The position numbers were made by a program, and so were the translations under genes. The notes beneath the pieces are model-generated. The model did not search any database, was not told where the DNA came from, and saw only the letters and a list, made by a program, of their open reading frames with translations. From positions 1,311,692-1,375,691 of the forward strand of contig NC_087076.1 of the NCBI RefSeq assembly GCF_026151205.1: a stretch of 64,000 nucleotides of DNA, written 5' to 3'. Every line of letters begins with the position of its first letter. The first letter of the stretch is position 1. Source of the DNA: Bolinopsis microptera (Eukaryota; Ctenophora; Tentaculata; Lobata; Bolinopsidae). Shown in pieces: positions 23,037 through 36,500 of this stretch.

Positions 23037-23668
23037 CGTGTATGTGTGTGTGTGTGTGTGTGAACGCTCGAAGGCATCCAAAACCATTTAAAATCCAAAA
23101 TTAAAACTAACAGTATTAATATCCTGGACAATAACTTCATAGTGGAATTATTTTGGGAAAACATTTGAACGGACTTTGACTTGGACGGACCCGTAAACGG
23201 ACAGACTTTCTTCTAACGCTTGCGTCCAATTAATTTCCGTTCAAATTAAGTCCGGTAAGGTAGCACAAAATCTAAGCTTCAAATGATAGTCGAAGGATTG
23301 CATTTCATTGTATTATCACCAATCTACACGTGAATCTACTTCTGTTTGTATCCTCAAATAAAACGTTTCAGAGGACTTCTACATTCCACATTTTAGTTTC
23401 ATCGGTCAACCCAATCTTCAGATATTTTGTAATACTAATAGTTTTGAACTTACGCGCATAGGAAATTTCATATCTTGAGCTTTGGCCCTACCCCTTCGGT
23501 CCTTCTACTACTCAAATAGTTTATTGTTCGCAATTAACTTGAACACAGTATTAATTTTGTCTGAAGATGCTAAACCTTCCAGCTGCGGCTTTTGCTGGCA
23601 TGTGCTCTAAAATCAGTTATTTTTGAAAACCCCTGAACATAATGTCTATTATAATACAGGATAGTGGA

Positions 23669-23810
23669 TCATGATACAGATGTTTTGGAACTGTAAGTTG
23701 TTGAATTTCTCAGGAGAAGGATAAGCAGGTTACTTGTTCTCTTACACTCACTCTCCGAGTGAAGTTGTTGAAGCGTTTTGCGCAAGTCATTGTCTGTCAC
23801 CCCTTCGTTA
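23669..23810 (-). pseudogene. ARMC7: Candidate third exon of ARMC7-like gene, inverted
   Basis: Reading minus from an AG acceptor at 23811, the frame needed after the phase-2 donor at 14251 gives NEGVTDNDLRKTLQQLHSES followed by ECKRTSNLLILLLR, then a stop. LYYL plus this segment aligns with the end of ARMC7 (the LMHL...VVQCML....RLRNLAQIFLED region). The 70 bp upstream on this strand match the intron start at 14252-14323. The bases beyond (24068-24185) match sequence upstream of the first ARMC7 exon, but exons 1 and 2 are absent here. This is therefore the complementary fragment of a broken inverted duplicate. Confidence 0.5.
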
Positions 23811-24903
23811 CTGGAATACATTGCTTTATAAGTAAATTGACAGTATATCAGCAAAAAGGCAATAGTAAATACTACATTGCAACTATTGTCTGATCATTCA
23901 AATTGTCGTGGTCCATCTCTCGTTCTCTGATCATTTTCATCGGTGGTTCAAAAGACAGTAAACTAAAATATATGTTTTAGACTACCTTAAGAACGAAAAA
24001 TTTAGTCTACCATAAATTTAGTCAAACTTTTGACTAAAATTGTTGTAAACCAAATTTCATGAGACTAAATTGTACCACAATCCGCAATGCACAAAAAATG
24101 TAAGAATGTTACTGTAACATTTTTAGAATGTACTCCATCAAACTTGGCCATTAAAATTATATTACAGCCTTATAGCCCGAGATCGTTAATTTTTTCCAAA
24201 TTGTCCTATATTCAAACGACGATTTGGTGCCCCCCTAAGATGGCGCCTCGGTACTTTTATAAAGGCAAAGGCGCAGGTTATATCTCCACAGAAAGCACAC
24301 TCCCCAACTTGCGTTTATTGCAGTGACTTCTTTCAAACTTCATGAATCGAGATCAAATCTTTTGCAATGTGTTCAGAATCATGATATATGCACTTATCAC
24401 AGTGCTTGCAAGCACGAACGCCGCCATTGTATTTGTACTCGCTATCAACTTAATAACACCAGAATGTGTGTGTCTGTGTGTCTGTGTGTCTGTGTAATTT
24501 CCGAACGGTTACACAAAAAAACGGTAATAGTTACAGGAATGGTTTTTTCGGTATAGTGCTGACAAAACTCTGAGGAAGCCCATAAGCAAATTTTTTAAAA
24601 ATCGGCCGTTGGTAAGTGGTTTAATTAATGATTTTGTTCCAGAAATGTGACATAAATGGATGGAAGAGAGAACGAGGAGGATAACATGTACCGTAATTAG
24701 TTTAGCCCCACGTAATACTATACGCTTAGAGCTCACTCTTGCGGCCGCTTTGTTTCAACTGTAGGGAGATTTCATACTTTCATAAGACAGCGTTATGCGT
24801 GATATCAAATATATAATGCGGTTGTATACTTTTACATTGCAACTGTGACAGTAAACTCCCGGCCGAAGGCACGGGTTACACTAGTCACCTTAATAACACC
24901 AGA

Positions 24904-25222
<319 letters not shown>

Positions 25223-25856
25223 TCGTCTGTGTGTAATTTCCGGTCGGTTATACAAAAAAAGCGGTAAGAGTTACGGGACTGGTTTTTTCGGTATAGTGCC
25301 GACAAAACTCTGATGAAGCCCATAAGAAAATTTTTTTTAAATCGGCCGGTGGTAAGTGGTTTAATTGATGGTTTTGTACCACAAATGTTACATAAAATTG
25401 CTTGAGCAGAACGGCAAGAGTTACGGGGCTTGCTCTCTCTCTCTCATTAGTCATCACAGTGCTGGCAAGCACGAGCGGTGTCTTTATTTGGGGTATACTA
25501 TGTACCCCCTTTACTATTGTACCCCCTTTACTATTATACCCCCTTAACTATTATACCCCCTCTACTATTATACCCCCTTTGGTACACGTTGGAAGCCTCT
25601 TTCGTGCACTCCGGCCGGAGGCGGCGGCCGAAGGCCGCCGCCTCCGGCAGGAGTTTTTCAGGCATTAAGACTCATCGGAAGTCGTTCAGCAGATTTATTT
25701 TTAGTTCAAAACATTCTAATTTGATGTCAAAGATGACAGGAATAAAAAATAGTTATGTTGAGATTTTTAAGAAATTTGCATAAAATACTCGCCAGCACTG
25801 TTATACGAAATTCGGTAAAAAACCCAAAATCGCCATATTCAGGTGCCTTAAAAACC

Positions 25857-26133
25857 ATGTTAAAATTGAGTTAGAGATCTGAAATTTTTCAGGGCGTCTA
25901 GACGTTGACCAAATCGACTGCAAAAAAAGTTTCAGGTTTCAGGAGCATCGGGAAATGGGTTTTCTAGAACCCCTGTTTTACGATAGATTGTCGTGATGTT
26001 AAAATTGAGTTAGAGATCTGAAATTTTTCAGGGCGTCTAGACGTTGACCAAATCGACTGCAAAAAAAGTTTCAGGTTTCAGGAGCATCGGGAAATGGGTT
26101 TTCTAGAACCCCTGTTTTACGATAGATTGTCGT
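25857..26133 (+). repeat. 138-bp perfect tandem duplication
   Basis: Two adjacent copies each begin ATGTTAAAATTGAGTTAGAG and end ACGATAGATTGTCGTG with no differences seen. It is part of the foldback element arm. Confidence 0.9.
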
Positions 26134-26862
26134 GATCACAGTGCTGGCAAGCACGAGCGGTGTCTTTATTGGGGGTATACTATGTACCCCCTTTACTATT
26201 GTACCCCCTTTACTATTATACCCCCTTTACTATTATAACCCCTTTAGTACTCGTCGGAAGCCTCTTTCGTGCACGCGAAGCGTGCACTCCGGCCGCCGCC
26301 TCCGGCAGGAGTTTTTCAGGCATTAAGACTCATCGGAAGTCGTTCAGCAGATTTATTTTTAGTTCAAAACATTCTAATTTGATGTCAAAGATGACAGGAA
26401 TAAAAATAGTTATGTTGAGATTTTTAAGAAATTCGCATAAAATAGTAAAAATACTTGCCAGCACTGTTATACGAAATTCGGTAAAAAACCCAAAATCGCC
26501 ATATTCAGGTGCCTTAAAAACCATGTTAAAATTGAGTTAGAGATCTGAAATTTTTCAGGGCGTCTAGACGTTGACCAAATCGACTGCAAAAAAAGTTTCA
26601 GGTTTCAGGAGCATCGGGAAGTGGGTTTTCTAGAACCCCTGTTTTACGATAGATTGTCGTGATACATATATACATATATTCAGGGATAGACGCTTTGCCA
26701 GTCAATTGTAGCCTGTATTTAATTGTCCATAGATTCAAAAGTATAAAAGATACAGCCATTTCCGACCACAGGTCTTGCAAATAATTGTTTATACTTTAGT
26801 TTACATTGTATAAAAAAATTATATGACGTCATAAACACCCCTTGATGACGTCATCAAGTTAA

Positions 26863-28528
26863 CCGTCCTCGTGAATGTGGGGGTCTAGGTCTCTTCTATA
26901 CTAACGATTTTATTATAGGTTTAAAAGTGTCACTTATAGGAAAAGTTATCGATCCTAATTTCCAACATGCCTGGAAAAATATTATCATCAATCAGCTTTT
27001 ACACCCAAATATACCAACTGTGTGTATAGAAAACTGTCTCACATTAAAGAATACTGGTTTTACCTTTAACCTACTTCGCCATTATAAGCTTTGGAAGTCT
27101 ATTTCTTCACAGTCAAGTAACAGTACAGTCAACCACTGTGTGTGGGGAAGCGACGTAATAACGGACATTGGCTCCAAGCTCTGGAACGATATTCTTATTG
27201 ATAGAAATATCATCTATCTTTCTGATTTCGTTTCAGAGGAAGGTAACCTCTTAAGTTTCCAGCAATTTCTGAGAAAGTGGGGCCAAACAAGTAGTATAAT
27301 CTCTTCGACTCAATATGCGAGTATAAAATTGGGAATACGTCGATTTAATAATACCGATACGTTTACAAGTAACATTACATTTATCGATACCCAACTTTCA
27401 CTTCGCTTTTGGAGAGGTAGGAATACCCCCAACTCTAGAGATACTCCTCTCACTATCAAAGGTAGAAACATTAGAGATACCATGTCTAAGCGTTTAGATC
27501 CCAGCACCCTTCCTCCAATGAGGAACTGGAGTGCTAACCTCTCCTTAACGGATATTGATTGGATTAGTATTTTTACGGATATTTTTACTTCTTTCTCAAA
27601 TAACTTCAAACTTATTCAGTACCAATATAAGCTCCTTCACCGGATTAGTACTTGTCGGTACATGAGATATAAAATGAAGATTGAAAAAGATAGTCCAATT
27701 GCTCGTTATGTAATCACAACCTCGAAACTATCTCTCACATATTTATTGACTGTCCAGCCACAAGCTCTTTCCTACAGGGAGTAAATCTGTTTATTAGATC
27801 GAATATTGACGCAAATTATGACGACCCATATCGCCACTATTTGATTTGCTTAAATCACAGAGATAAAAGTGTTAACTTCATAAACTCGGTTTGCTGTTGG
27901 TTTATTGGAAGGAGTTTCCAGAACAAGGAACCCCTATTCTGGGAGCGATATCTTAAACATCTTAAGCTTTTCTTATTAGGTGAAAAATCGGATATTATAC
28001 GGTGCCTTAAAGACGTTATACCTTGATGACCATTTTATACCCAAAGTTCTGGATCCACTATACACTCTTGTTTATTTATTTTCTCGAAAATTCAGCCGTG
28101 CCTTACCTTTACCCTTTATTTCACAAGTTGTAGCTAGTGGAGTTATCTCCACTACTAGTATTGATATAGAGTCACATTTAAAACCAGTAGTATCTCTCCT
28201 TTTTCTCTCCATCTTATGTGCAATTTATTACTCTATATCCACTGACTTTATTCGACGTATTATCTAAAAGAATAAAAAAATTGTGTGCGTGTGTTTTTAT
28301 ATTTATTTTGCTACGGCGCATGTGAAACCCCAGGGCATCCAGCACCGGAGAAGCTGAAATGACACTCTCTGAACCCTTGGTGCCGCTCAGATTTTGCCTC
28401 TTGGCTGGTAAGCTGAGTCATGATCGATTAACTCAGCTTCTTCGGTACAACACAGACCGGAGGGTACTATTAGCCGCTTTGCCGGTGGTATCCTCCTGGT
28501 GTCCTGGGGTTTGGCAGGTTCCTCATTT
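26863..28528 (+). mobile_element. 5'-truncated LINE insertion
   Basis: A non-LTR retrotransposon 3' end interrupts the foldback repeat, whose sequence continues on both sides, although about 90 bp of target are missing. It contains the end of ORF2 (see 26864-28026) and about 500 bp of 3' UTR. The right boundary is judged from where homology to 18680 resumes. Confidence 0.7.
26864..28026 (+). pseudogene. LINE ORF2 C-terminus with zf-RVT finger, frameshifted
   Basis: The frame opens with RPRECGGLGLFYTNDF, the typical post-reverse-transcriptase GGLG..N segment. It continues through KLIQYQYKLLHRI. Near 27700 a single-base shift moves the frame to one reading CSLCNHNLETISHIFIDCP, the C-x2-C..H..C finger found after LINE reverse transcriptases, and on to a stop at 28026. 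The RT domain is missing (5' truncation) and the frameshift kills the remainder. It is a dead copy. Confidence 0.75.
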
Positions 28529-29199
28529 CATCTTAGATAATTGTTCAAGCATTCTGAAAATCTAACGGAAAGTTTTTCTAGCTTGCTCCTTCATAATGAT
28601 ATTCGTCATTGAAGTTTGTGCTTTTTTGAAGAATTATTTTATAAAAACGTCAATTTTGCGATTTAGTATTCTCTGGTGTTGGGCCATGCCTTGGGTTGTG
28701 GAGCTCAGTTCTGCTTCCTATAGGTATAAATTGTGTCATAGGCTAGTTTTAAAGTTGAAAATCGAAAAGTTGCACACGTTGGGACACGCCCAAATTGATA
28801 GAAAATCGCTAAAATCACTGAAAATTGCTGTTTTCGTCATTTTCTGTCAACTTTAGAGTGCCGTTGTGATTACAGTTCTTCTTGAAATACTTTGAAACTT
28901 TGCATGCTTATCAAGCTATATATAAAACAATTACATGCAAAAATTTACGGCGATTCAATATTGGATGCGCACGCAACGTCTGCTCAAAGTTTGCACGTGC
29001 GAAAGGTGAGAATTTTGCTCATTCGTGATTTCCAACAAATTCTGCTTTGCCACGACAGTTAAATGTCATTATATATGAATTTAATGCCAACTTGAATGAG
29101 TATTAAGTGGCATATTCAGTCAGTGATCGACCGATATGCTTCCCTAAACACAAGGAAATGTTTTTAAAGGATAGATTTCGAAATCGTTGAAACTTCCTC

Positions 29200-29205
29200 C
29201 TTATT
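29200..29205 (+). repeat. Target-site duplication CTTATT, left
   Basis: Identical to 47798-47803. The related uninserted repeat at about 18003-18030 reads (as complement) CCTCCTTATTAATGAAG with a single copy. Confidence 0.9.
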
Positions 29206-30137
29206 TATGGTGGCCGAGGTGGGTCATTGTAAATTATTTCAAAATAAATTTAGAAAACCAAAAAAAACCAAAAAATAACCAAACTTTAAAAAAATAAACC
29301 AAAAATAAATTTAAAAAAAAACAAAAAAAAAACTAAACTAAAAAAAACTTTAAAAAAACCAAAAAAAAAACAATTTAAAACAATAAAAAACCAAAAAAAA
29401 AAAAAAAACCAAAAAAAATTTAAAAAAAACCAAAAAAAATTCAAAACAAAAATGAAATCGCTCCATATGGCCGAAATGTGCCATCAGCAGTCCTCACTGC
29501 GCGCCACAAAGAACGTACGTTGCGCGCGCGCGCAGATGTCTACAATTGTACCAAATGGCGATCGCGCTAACGCGTGCTTATTGTTCCCTCACGTGTAGTC
29601 TGATCCAGTTATTATTATCCACCTATTATTGTCCTCAGGTGAAATATATATGGCATACCGATAAACTCCTGTATTTGACGTGTGATTTAAGCGTGCTTGA
29701 AAACGACTGCAGACATTAGGTTATTGAGATTGAGTTCAGCATCTTGCCCGGCCCCATTGGCCGGACAAATCTCTATATAAATTTGTGTTCAAAGTTGGGA
29801 GATTACTTGGGCTTTTTATATTTTGTAGGATGATGTTAGCAGTGAAACAAAAATGTCATCAAAGTCAATAATTTAATAATCAGACCCATATATAAAACAA
29901 CCAAGTATATGTTATAATTTAACAAAACATTGTAGTAGGATGATGTTAGCAGTGAAACAAACATTTTATCATAATAACTTACTTCGTATTCTAATCCTTA
30001 GAAAAGAATTGTACCAACTTTATAATTTACGGAGTTTAACATTTAAACTTTTAAGTTAACTTGAAATCCTTATAACATGATTTTATGGGTAATGGCTGGC
30101 TGTATCGAAGAAAAAACAGTACAAAAACCAACAGAAG

Positions 30138-30484
30138 AATCAAACCCACATATAAAACAACCAAGTAAATGTTATAATTTAACAAAACATTGTAGTTCTG
30201 CTAAAAAGAATTCAATGTTAAAATTTAATGTTTAAAATTGAATGTTAAAAATCTAAAAATCAATTTCATGCGTTTAATCGAGGTTTAAATGTGTTTAACC
30301 AACCAAGTAAATGTTAAAACAACCAGGTAAATGTTATAATTTAACAAAACATTGTAGTTCTGCTAAAAAGAATTCAATGTTAAAATTTAATGTTAAAATT
30401 TAATGTTAAAAATTGAATGTTAAAAATCTAAAAATCAATTTCATGCGTTTAATCGAGGTTTAAATGTGTTTAACCAACCAAGTA
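30138..30484. repeat. About 180-bp tandem duplication in left arm only
   Basis: Two copies of a block containing AAATGTTATAATTTAACAAA and AATCGAGGTTTAAATGTG. The right arm has one (46690-46860). It arose after the arms diverged. Confidence 0.75.
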
Positions 30485-30579
30485 AATGTTAGTACAAAAA
30501 CCAACAGAAGCTTTTTTACGATATTTATAACTAAACGTTCTTTATTAATAAAATCTCGGCCTCAACGAGACGGAAATTA

Positions 30580-33500
30580 TCAAAATCTGGTATCTCGATA
30601 GACCGCTTCCCTTATTCGTGTGTATTCCGCTTTAACCCCACTTAACTGAAGTTCCTGAAACGGGTAAATATTTTAGCAAAAACGTTGCCTAACTATTACA
30701 TGTTCATAGCCAGTCATTATTACGTGTTCATAGCCAGTCATCGGAGTAAGATATATATATATATTCCAGTTGCTTTTAGAACAATTTTATCTCAGATAAC
30801 GATGTTTAATAAAATGATGCAAAGACTTGTTTCGAAGATCTATTCAACACCGACTTTTAATGTGTAGGAGTACAGCTACAAAATATATATATATACGACA
30901 AACGATAACAATTAATATGAGAGGGGAAGTAGGATGCATTTGAAGACACTTACTGCTATCCGAGGGAGAGCAGCAACGAGGTATTCAGACGCCAACTCCG
31001 AATTAATTTTAATACCAGTAAAAACGTTGGACAAAATATCAGCGTCAGTGAAACTCTCTATATCCTTGTCAGAAAGCATGATTCCACACTCCTGAATGAT
31101 GGGGGGGGTGTCATGTCCGTCTATGTCCGCCTATGTCCTGTCCTTTTTGGATTCTATGAGACAACGGACGTGTTTTTTGGGACATTGGCGGACACGGACG
31201 GACATTGGCGGACTTGGACGGACATTGGCGGACTCGGACGGACATTGGCGGACCCGGACGGACATTGGCGGACTTGGACGGACATTGGTGGACATTAGCG
31301 GACATTGGTGGACATTAGCGGACAAACATTTTGAGGACTGAAGAGTACTGAAGAGTACTGAAGAGTACTGTGGAGGATGGCTGAGGAGGATGGCTGAGGA
31401 GGATGACTGAGGAGGATGACTGAGGAGGATGACTGAGAGGGAGGAGAAGGATCAGGAAGACCCAGGAGGAGGACCTAGGAGGAGGAGGAGGAGAACTGAG
31501 GAGGATGACTGAGGAGGAGGAGGACTCAGGAGGACCCAGAAGGAGGAGGAGGAGGAGGACCCAGAAGGAGGACCTAGGAGGAGGAGGAGGAGAACTGAGG
31601 AGGATGACTGAGGAGGAGGAGGACTCAGGAGGAGGACTGAGAAGGAGGAGGACTGAGGAGGATGGCTGAGGAGGATGGCGGAGGAGGATGACTGAGAGGG
31701 AGGAGGAGGAGGAAGAGGACTGAGGAGGAGGAGGAGAAGGACTGAGGAGGAGAAGGAGGACCCAGGAGGAGGAGGACCCAGGAGGAGGAGGACCCAGGAG
31801 GAGGAGGACCCAGGAGGAGGACCCAGGAAAAGGCCCCAGGAGGAGGAGGAGGACTGGGGAAGAGGAGAACTGTTGAGGACTGATGAGGAGGACTGAGGAC
31901 GAGGAGGAGGAGTAGGAGGAGGACTGAGGAGGGGAGGAGGAAGAGGACTGGGGAGGATCAGGAAGACCCAGGAGGACCCAGGAGGAGGAGGAGGACCCAG
32001 GAGGAGGAGGAGGACTGAGGAGGAGGACTGACGATGACTGAGAAGGAGGAGGACTGAGGAGTACTGAGGAGAATGGCTGAGGAGGATGGCTGGGGAGGAT
32101 GGCTGAGGAGGATGACTGAGGAGGATGACTGAGGAGGATGACTGAGAGGGAGGAGAAGGATCAGGAAGACCCAGGAGGAGGAGGAGGAGGAGGACCCAGA
32201 AGGAGGACCTAGGAGGAGGAGGAGGAAGGCTGAGGAGGATGACTGAGAGGGAGGAGGAGGAGGAAGAGGAGGAAGAGGACTGAGGAGGAGGAGAAGGACT
32301 GAGGAGGAGAAGGAGGACCCAGGACCTCAGCAGAGGCACATATTAGGTGCGGTAAAAAAATCGAAATTATGCGGTACCGCACCCGACTATAAAGGTAAAA
32401 TGTGCGGTAAGGTGCGGTAAATTTTAACCAATTATGCGGCAAATGTGCGGCGATTTTTCGAAATTTGTGCGGGAATTGTGCGGTTTTCTTTTGCATTTTC
32501 TCAAGGACTTTGGAAATTCTAAACGTATAACCGCCGCTCTTATAAAAAATAGGTCTGTTTATGTGTTACTGAGGGTGTAGTTCTTTACTAAGACTATGAT
32601 TGAACCTATATTGAGATTCAGTTATCTGAGAACAGTGACTTGATCTGGTAGAGATCAGGAGACAGTTGTTTGAAGACGCCTCTTGATAGAGTCGATCAGA
32701 TCCCATGCGTGATCGCAAATATGTGACACGCTTGTTGGCATTGATTGTCAGTACTTGTGAACCATTTGATCCAAGATCCATTAAGCCCACAATAAAGCCT
32801 ACGCTACATTCTACAACGAATAAAGCTCATTACCCTTTACACCTACTTCTTCTATTATGGGATACTGAAGGGAAAGGAAGCAGTTCTAGTAGCGCTTCTC
32901 AAACACAAGTATATATCTTGTGAATTCGGCTAGTATATATGAAACATTTGACACGGAGTTGCAGAGTGAGCTATGTGCCTCGCCGGGTTAAAGTAATGGG
33001 TGTCCTTGCTGTACGGTATGTTAAACAAGGAACTGAAACTACTAGGTTCCGTACAGGTTCAACTCTGCACTCATGTCAATATGTTCAAATGCAAGCCTCT
33101 TGATTTATTATCACCTACTTTGGATCATAGAATCTACTCAACAACTTCAACCCCTGATATAGAGTAATCAAATGTGGTGAAGTTACGAATGATAACTGAT
33201 ACACTATAATCGAAGTACGGTAACGACGAGGGTTCCAGAACGGCCTGGTTCACGGTCCCGAAAGGGCCTGAGTCAGGGTCCCGAAAGGGCCTGGGTAACG
33301 GTCCCGAAAGGGCCTCGGTCACGTGGTAACCGGGTCACGTGGCCTAAGCATGAGTTCCAAAAGGGCCTGGGTCACGGTCCCGAAAGGGCCTGGGTCAGGG
33401 TCCCGAAAGGGCCTGAGTCACGGTCCTATTATATAAAAGGGCCCGACTTTTAACATATTTTAGTTTTTACACTCGAAAATCTTAACGCGAAAATTTCAAA

Positions 33501-36500
33501 ATTATGCAAAATTACGCGGAAAATGCTAGATTATGCGGAAATATGCAGATAATCACAAAATGTGCGGAAATGTGCGGAAAACAATAAATTATGCGGAAGT
33601 GTGCGGAAAACGGTAAATTGTGCGATCCCGCACCCATCGCACCTAATATGTGCCCATGAGTCCCAGGAGGAGGAGGACCCAGGACGAGGAGGACCCAGGA
33701 GGACCCAGGAAAAGGCCCCAGGAGGAGGAGGAGGACTGGGGAGGAGTAGGACTGTTGAGGACTGATGAGGAGGACTGAGGACGAGGAGGAGGAGTAAGAG
33801 GAGGACTGAGGAGGGGAGGAGGAAGAGGACTGGGGAGGATCAGGAAGACCCAGGAGGAGGAGGAGGAGGAGGATCAGGAGGAGGACCCAGGAGGAGGAGG
33901 AGGACTGAGGAGGACTGAGGAGGAGGACTGACGATGACTGAGAAGGAGGAGGACTGAGGAGTACTGAGGAGGATGGCTGAGGAGGATGGCTGGGGAGGAT
34001 GGCTGAGGAGGATGACTGAGGAGGATGACTGAGAGGGAGGAGGAGGAGGACTCAGGAGGGAGAGGAGGAGGAGGACTCAGGAGGAGGACTTGGGAGAAAT
34101 GAGAAGGAGGACTGAGGAGAACTGAGGAGGAGGAGGAGGAGGAGGAGGAGGAGGAGGAGGAGGAGGAGGAGGACTGAATAGGAGGAGAAGGAGGGGGACT
34201 GGGAGAGGACTGGGGAGGAGGAGGACTGATGAGAAGGATGAGGAGGAGGACCCAGGAGGAGGAGGACCCAGGACCGAGGAGGAAGAGTAGGAGGATGAAG
34301 AGGAGGAGGAGGACTCAGGAGGAGGAGGACTCAGGAGGAGGACTGAGGAGGATTGCTGAGGAGGATGACTGACAGGGAAGAGGAGGACTGAGAAGGAGGA
34401 GGACTGAGGAGGAGGAGGAGGAGGATGGCTGAATAGGAGGAGGAGGGGGACTGGGGGAGGACTGAGGAGGAGGATGGAGGACTGAGGAGAAGGATGAGGA
34501 GGAGGACTGAGGACTGAGGAGGAAGAGGAGGAGGAGGACCCAGGAGGAGGACCCAGGAGGAGGACTCAGGAGGAGGAGGAGGACTGGGGAGGAGGAGAAC
34601 TGTTGAGGACTGATGAGGAGGACTGAGGACGAGGAGGAGGACTGAGGAGGGGAGGAGGAAGAGGACTGAGGAAGATCAGGAAGACCCAGGAGGAGGAGGT
34701 GGAAGAGTAGGAGGAGGAAGCATCTGAATGTTATTTCCATTTTTGTCCGTTTTTGTCCATTTTTGTCCGCTCTATTTTTTGTCCGTTTTGAAAATATAGG
34801 GTACCGAACGGACAAAAAACATGATCCCCCTATAACAGCAAAAATTGAACATTTTATTTAGCAATTTAGGTGTCCATTAATGTCCGTATATGTCCGTCTA
34901 TGTCCGCCAATGTCCGCCTATGTCCGTCTATGTCCGCCTATGTCCGTCTATGTCCGCCTATGTCCGCCTATGTCCGCCTATGTCCTGTCCTTTTTGGATT
35001 CTATGAGACAAGCGGACATAGACGGACGTGACACCCCCCCCAATGATAAATAATACCTGATAATTAATAAGAGAGGGGAAAATAAATAAAAATTGGGCCC
35101 AGATAATGGGTTTTCTGTCTGCTAATTTGTATAGCTATGATTGGGTTGTTTTTGTTTGCTAATTTATCTGATTGCGTTAGCCAACACTGTTGACGGTTTT
35201 TAGTAAAGAATAATTCATTGGATCTAATCAAACTAACCTCTCCGCCGTACTCTTCTGGGCACGAATACACATGCTCAGGGATTGTTCCTGATGGAAGTTC
35301 CACGTTGCGCTGCTTTCTTCCCCTGAACAGATTTATTAGATTATTAGATATGCACTTAAAGAGGCCTCATGTAGCCTCCAGGCTCGAAAAACCCCGAAAA
35401 ACCCCGACACACCCCGAAAAACCCCGACAAACCCCGACACACCCCGACATATCCCGACAAACCCCGACAAACCCCGACGTGTCGAGATATGTCAGGGTAT
35501 GTCGGATTATGTCAGTTTGCCCCAATAATTTCAAACCCCGACACACGCCGAAATATCCCGACAAACCCCGACATATCCCGACAAACTTCGACAAACCCCG
35601 ACAAACTCCGACACACCCCGACAAACCCTGACAAACCCCGACAAACCCCGACGTGTCGAGATATGTCGTATCATGTCGGGCCAACCGGCTACACGAGGCC
35701 TTTAAAGACATCCTATATGTTGTTTCTATTCTTGAATGTTTTCAGTAATTTCGTATTGCAGTTTACTATAAATTTATAAAGTTATAATCCTACCTCATAT
35801 TGTTATGGTTCTCCCTGAATTCGTCGAGATAACGTTCGACAACAGGTATGAACACACCAGCAATTAAATCCCTGTCATACTCGCAACTTGAATCATACAG
35901 ACCGTCTTGATCAATCTCTCTAAGTACGTGACGAAAACCATCACAAACCTTTTCGCGGACCTGTCAGCATTTTTTACTTGGAAAATGGGGACAAACTATG
36001 GTATAAGTAAGGAAACGGACTTTGCTTTGCCTATGTTTGTTTCTTGTCGACAAATAATTGTTTTGAAAACGGTTGTGACCTAAGAAGTGAGCAAGATCTA
36101 ACCAGATTTAGCAAACATTTCACTCCAACTATTGCCTACCTGCCTCCACAATCGTTCTATTTTGTTGGCAGTAGAAGGACCAAGTATCGTTGTAATCTCC
36201 TTGTCAACATTTTTCAGTTGCAATAGAGTTTTCTGAAAAACAAGAGTGAAAACAAGCAGAATCCTGCGGTCTAACACCATAGCTTTAAGGTACGTATTGA
36301 AATTTAATATGGAAACAGCATTTGTAGCAGACATGGCACAGGGACAGTAGGCAGTAGAATATATAAAAAACGCCTTGGAAAATTAACTCACGTGTACAGC
36401 TGCAGCATGGACGGTCTCAGTTCCTTTGTCAAATCGAAGCATTTGCGGTAAAACTCTAGATTCCAGCAGATGGTCAAACAAAATACGTCCAATAACTTCA

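Larger units (their letters stand above)
22138..23668. other. Gene-poor stretch
   Basis: It holds a possible Cys-rich exon (22438-22519), a G/C-tract MITE fragment (22944-23036) and a (GT)n run near 23041-23062. Nothing else was recognised. Confidence 0.35.
25445..29199 (-). mobile_element. Rearranged copy of the foldback element (left part)
   Basis: The element ends at 25445 and 26134 (ATCACAGTGCTGGCAAGCAC) and the interior is inverted relative to 16695-19442. It is split by a LINE at 26863-28528 and then by the giant palindrome at 29206. It resumes at 47804 until the nested MITE at 47875-48278. The interior contains TGATGACGTCATCA palindromes. Confidence 0.7.
31101..35041. mobile_element. 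Satellite-bearing insertion, 6-bp duplication AATGAT
   Basis: The ends GGGGGGGGTGTCATGTCCGT and (as complement) GGGGGGGTGTCACGTCCGT are flanked by AATGAT at 31095-31100 and 35042-35047. The right arm shows the empty site. The interior is minisatellite: GGACATTGGCGGAC-type 20-bp units (31170-31325), purine-rich GGAGGA/GGACTGAGGAGGAT arrays (31370-32330 and 33660-34725) and TATGTCCGCC units (34870-34990), plus a nested element. No transposase was seen. Confidence 0.8.

Noticed and set aside
31452-34815. Ser/Pro/Leu-rich 295- and 166-codon frames on minus
   Set aside because: They read through the GGA-type minisatellite. Frames exist because the sequence is purine-rich and lacks stops.
35218-35631. 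Pro/Thr-rich 137-codon frame and its mirror
   Set aside because: They translate the CCCCGACA minisatellite inside intron 6 of the integrase gene.
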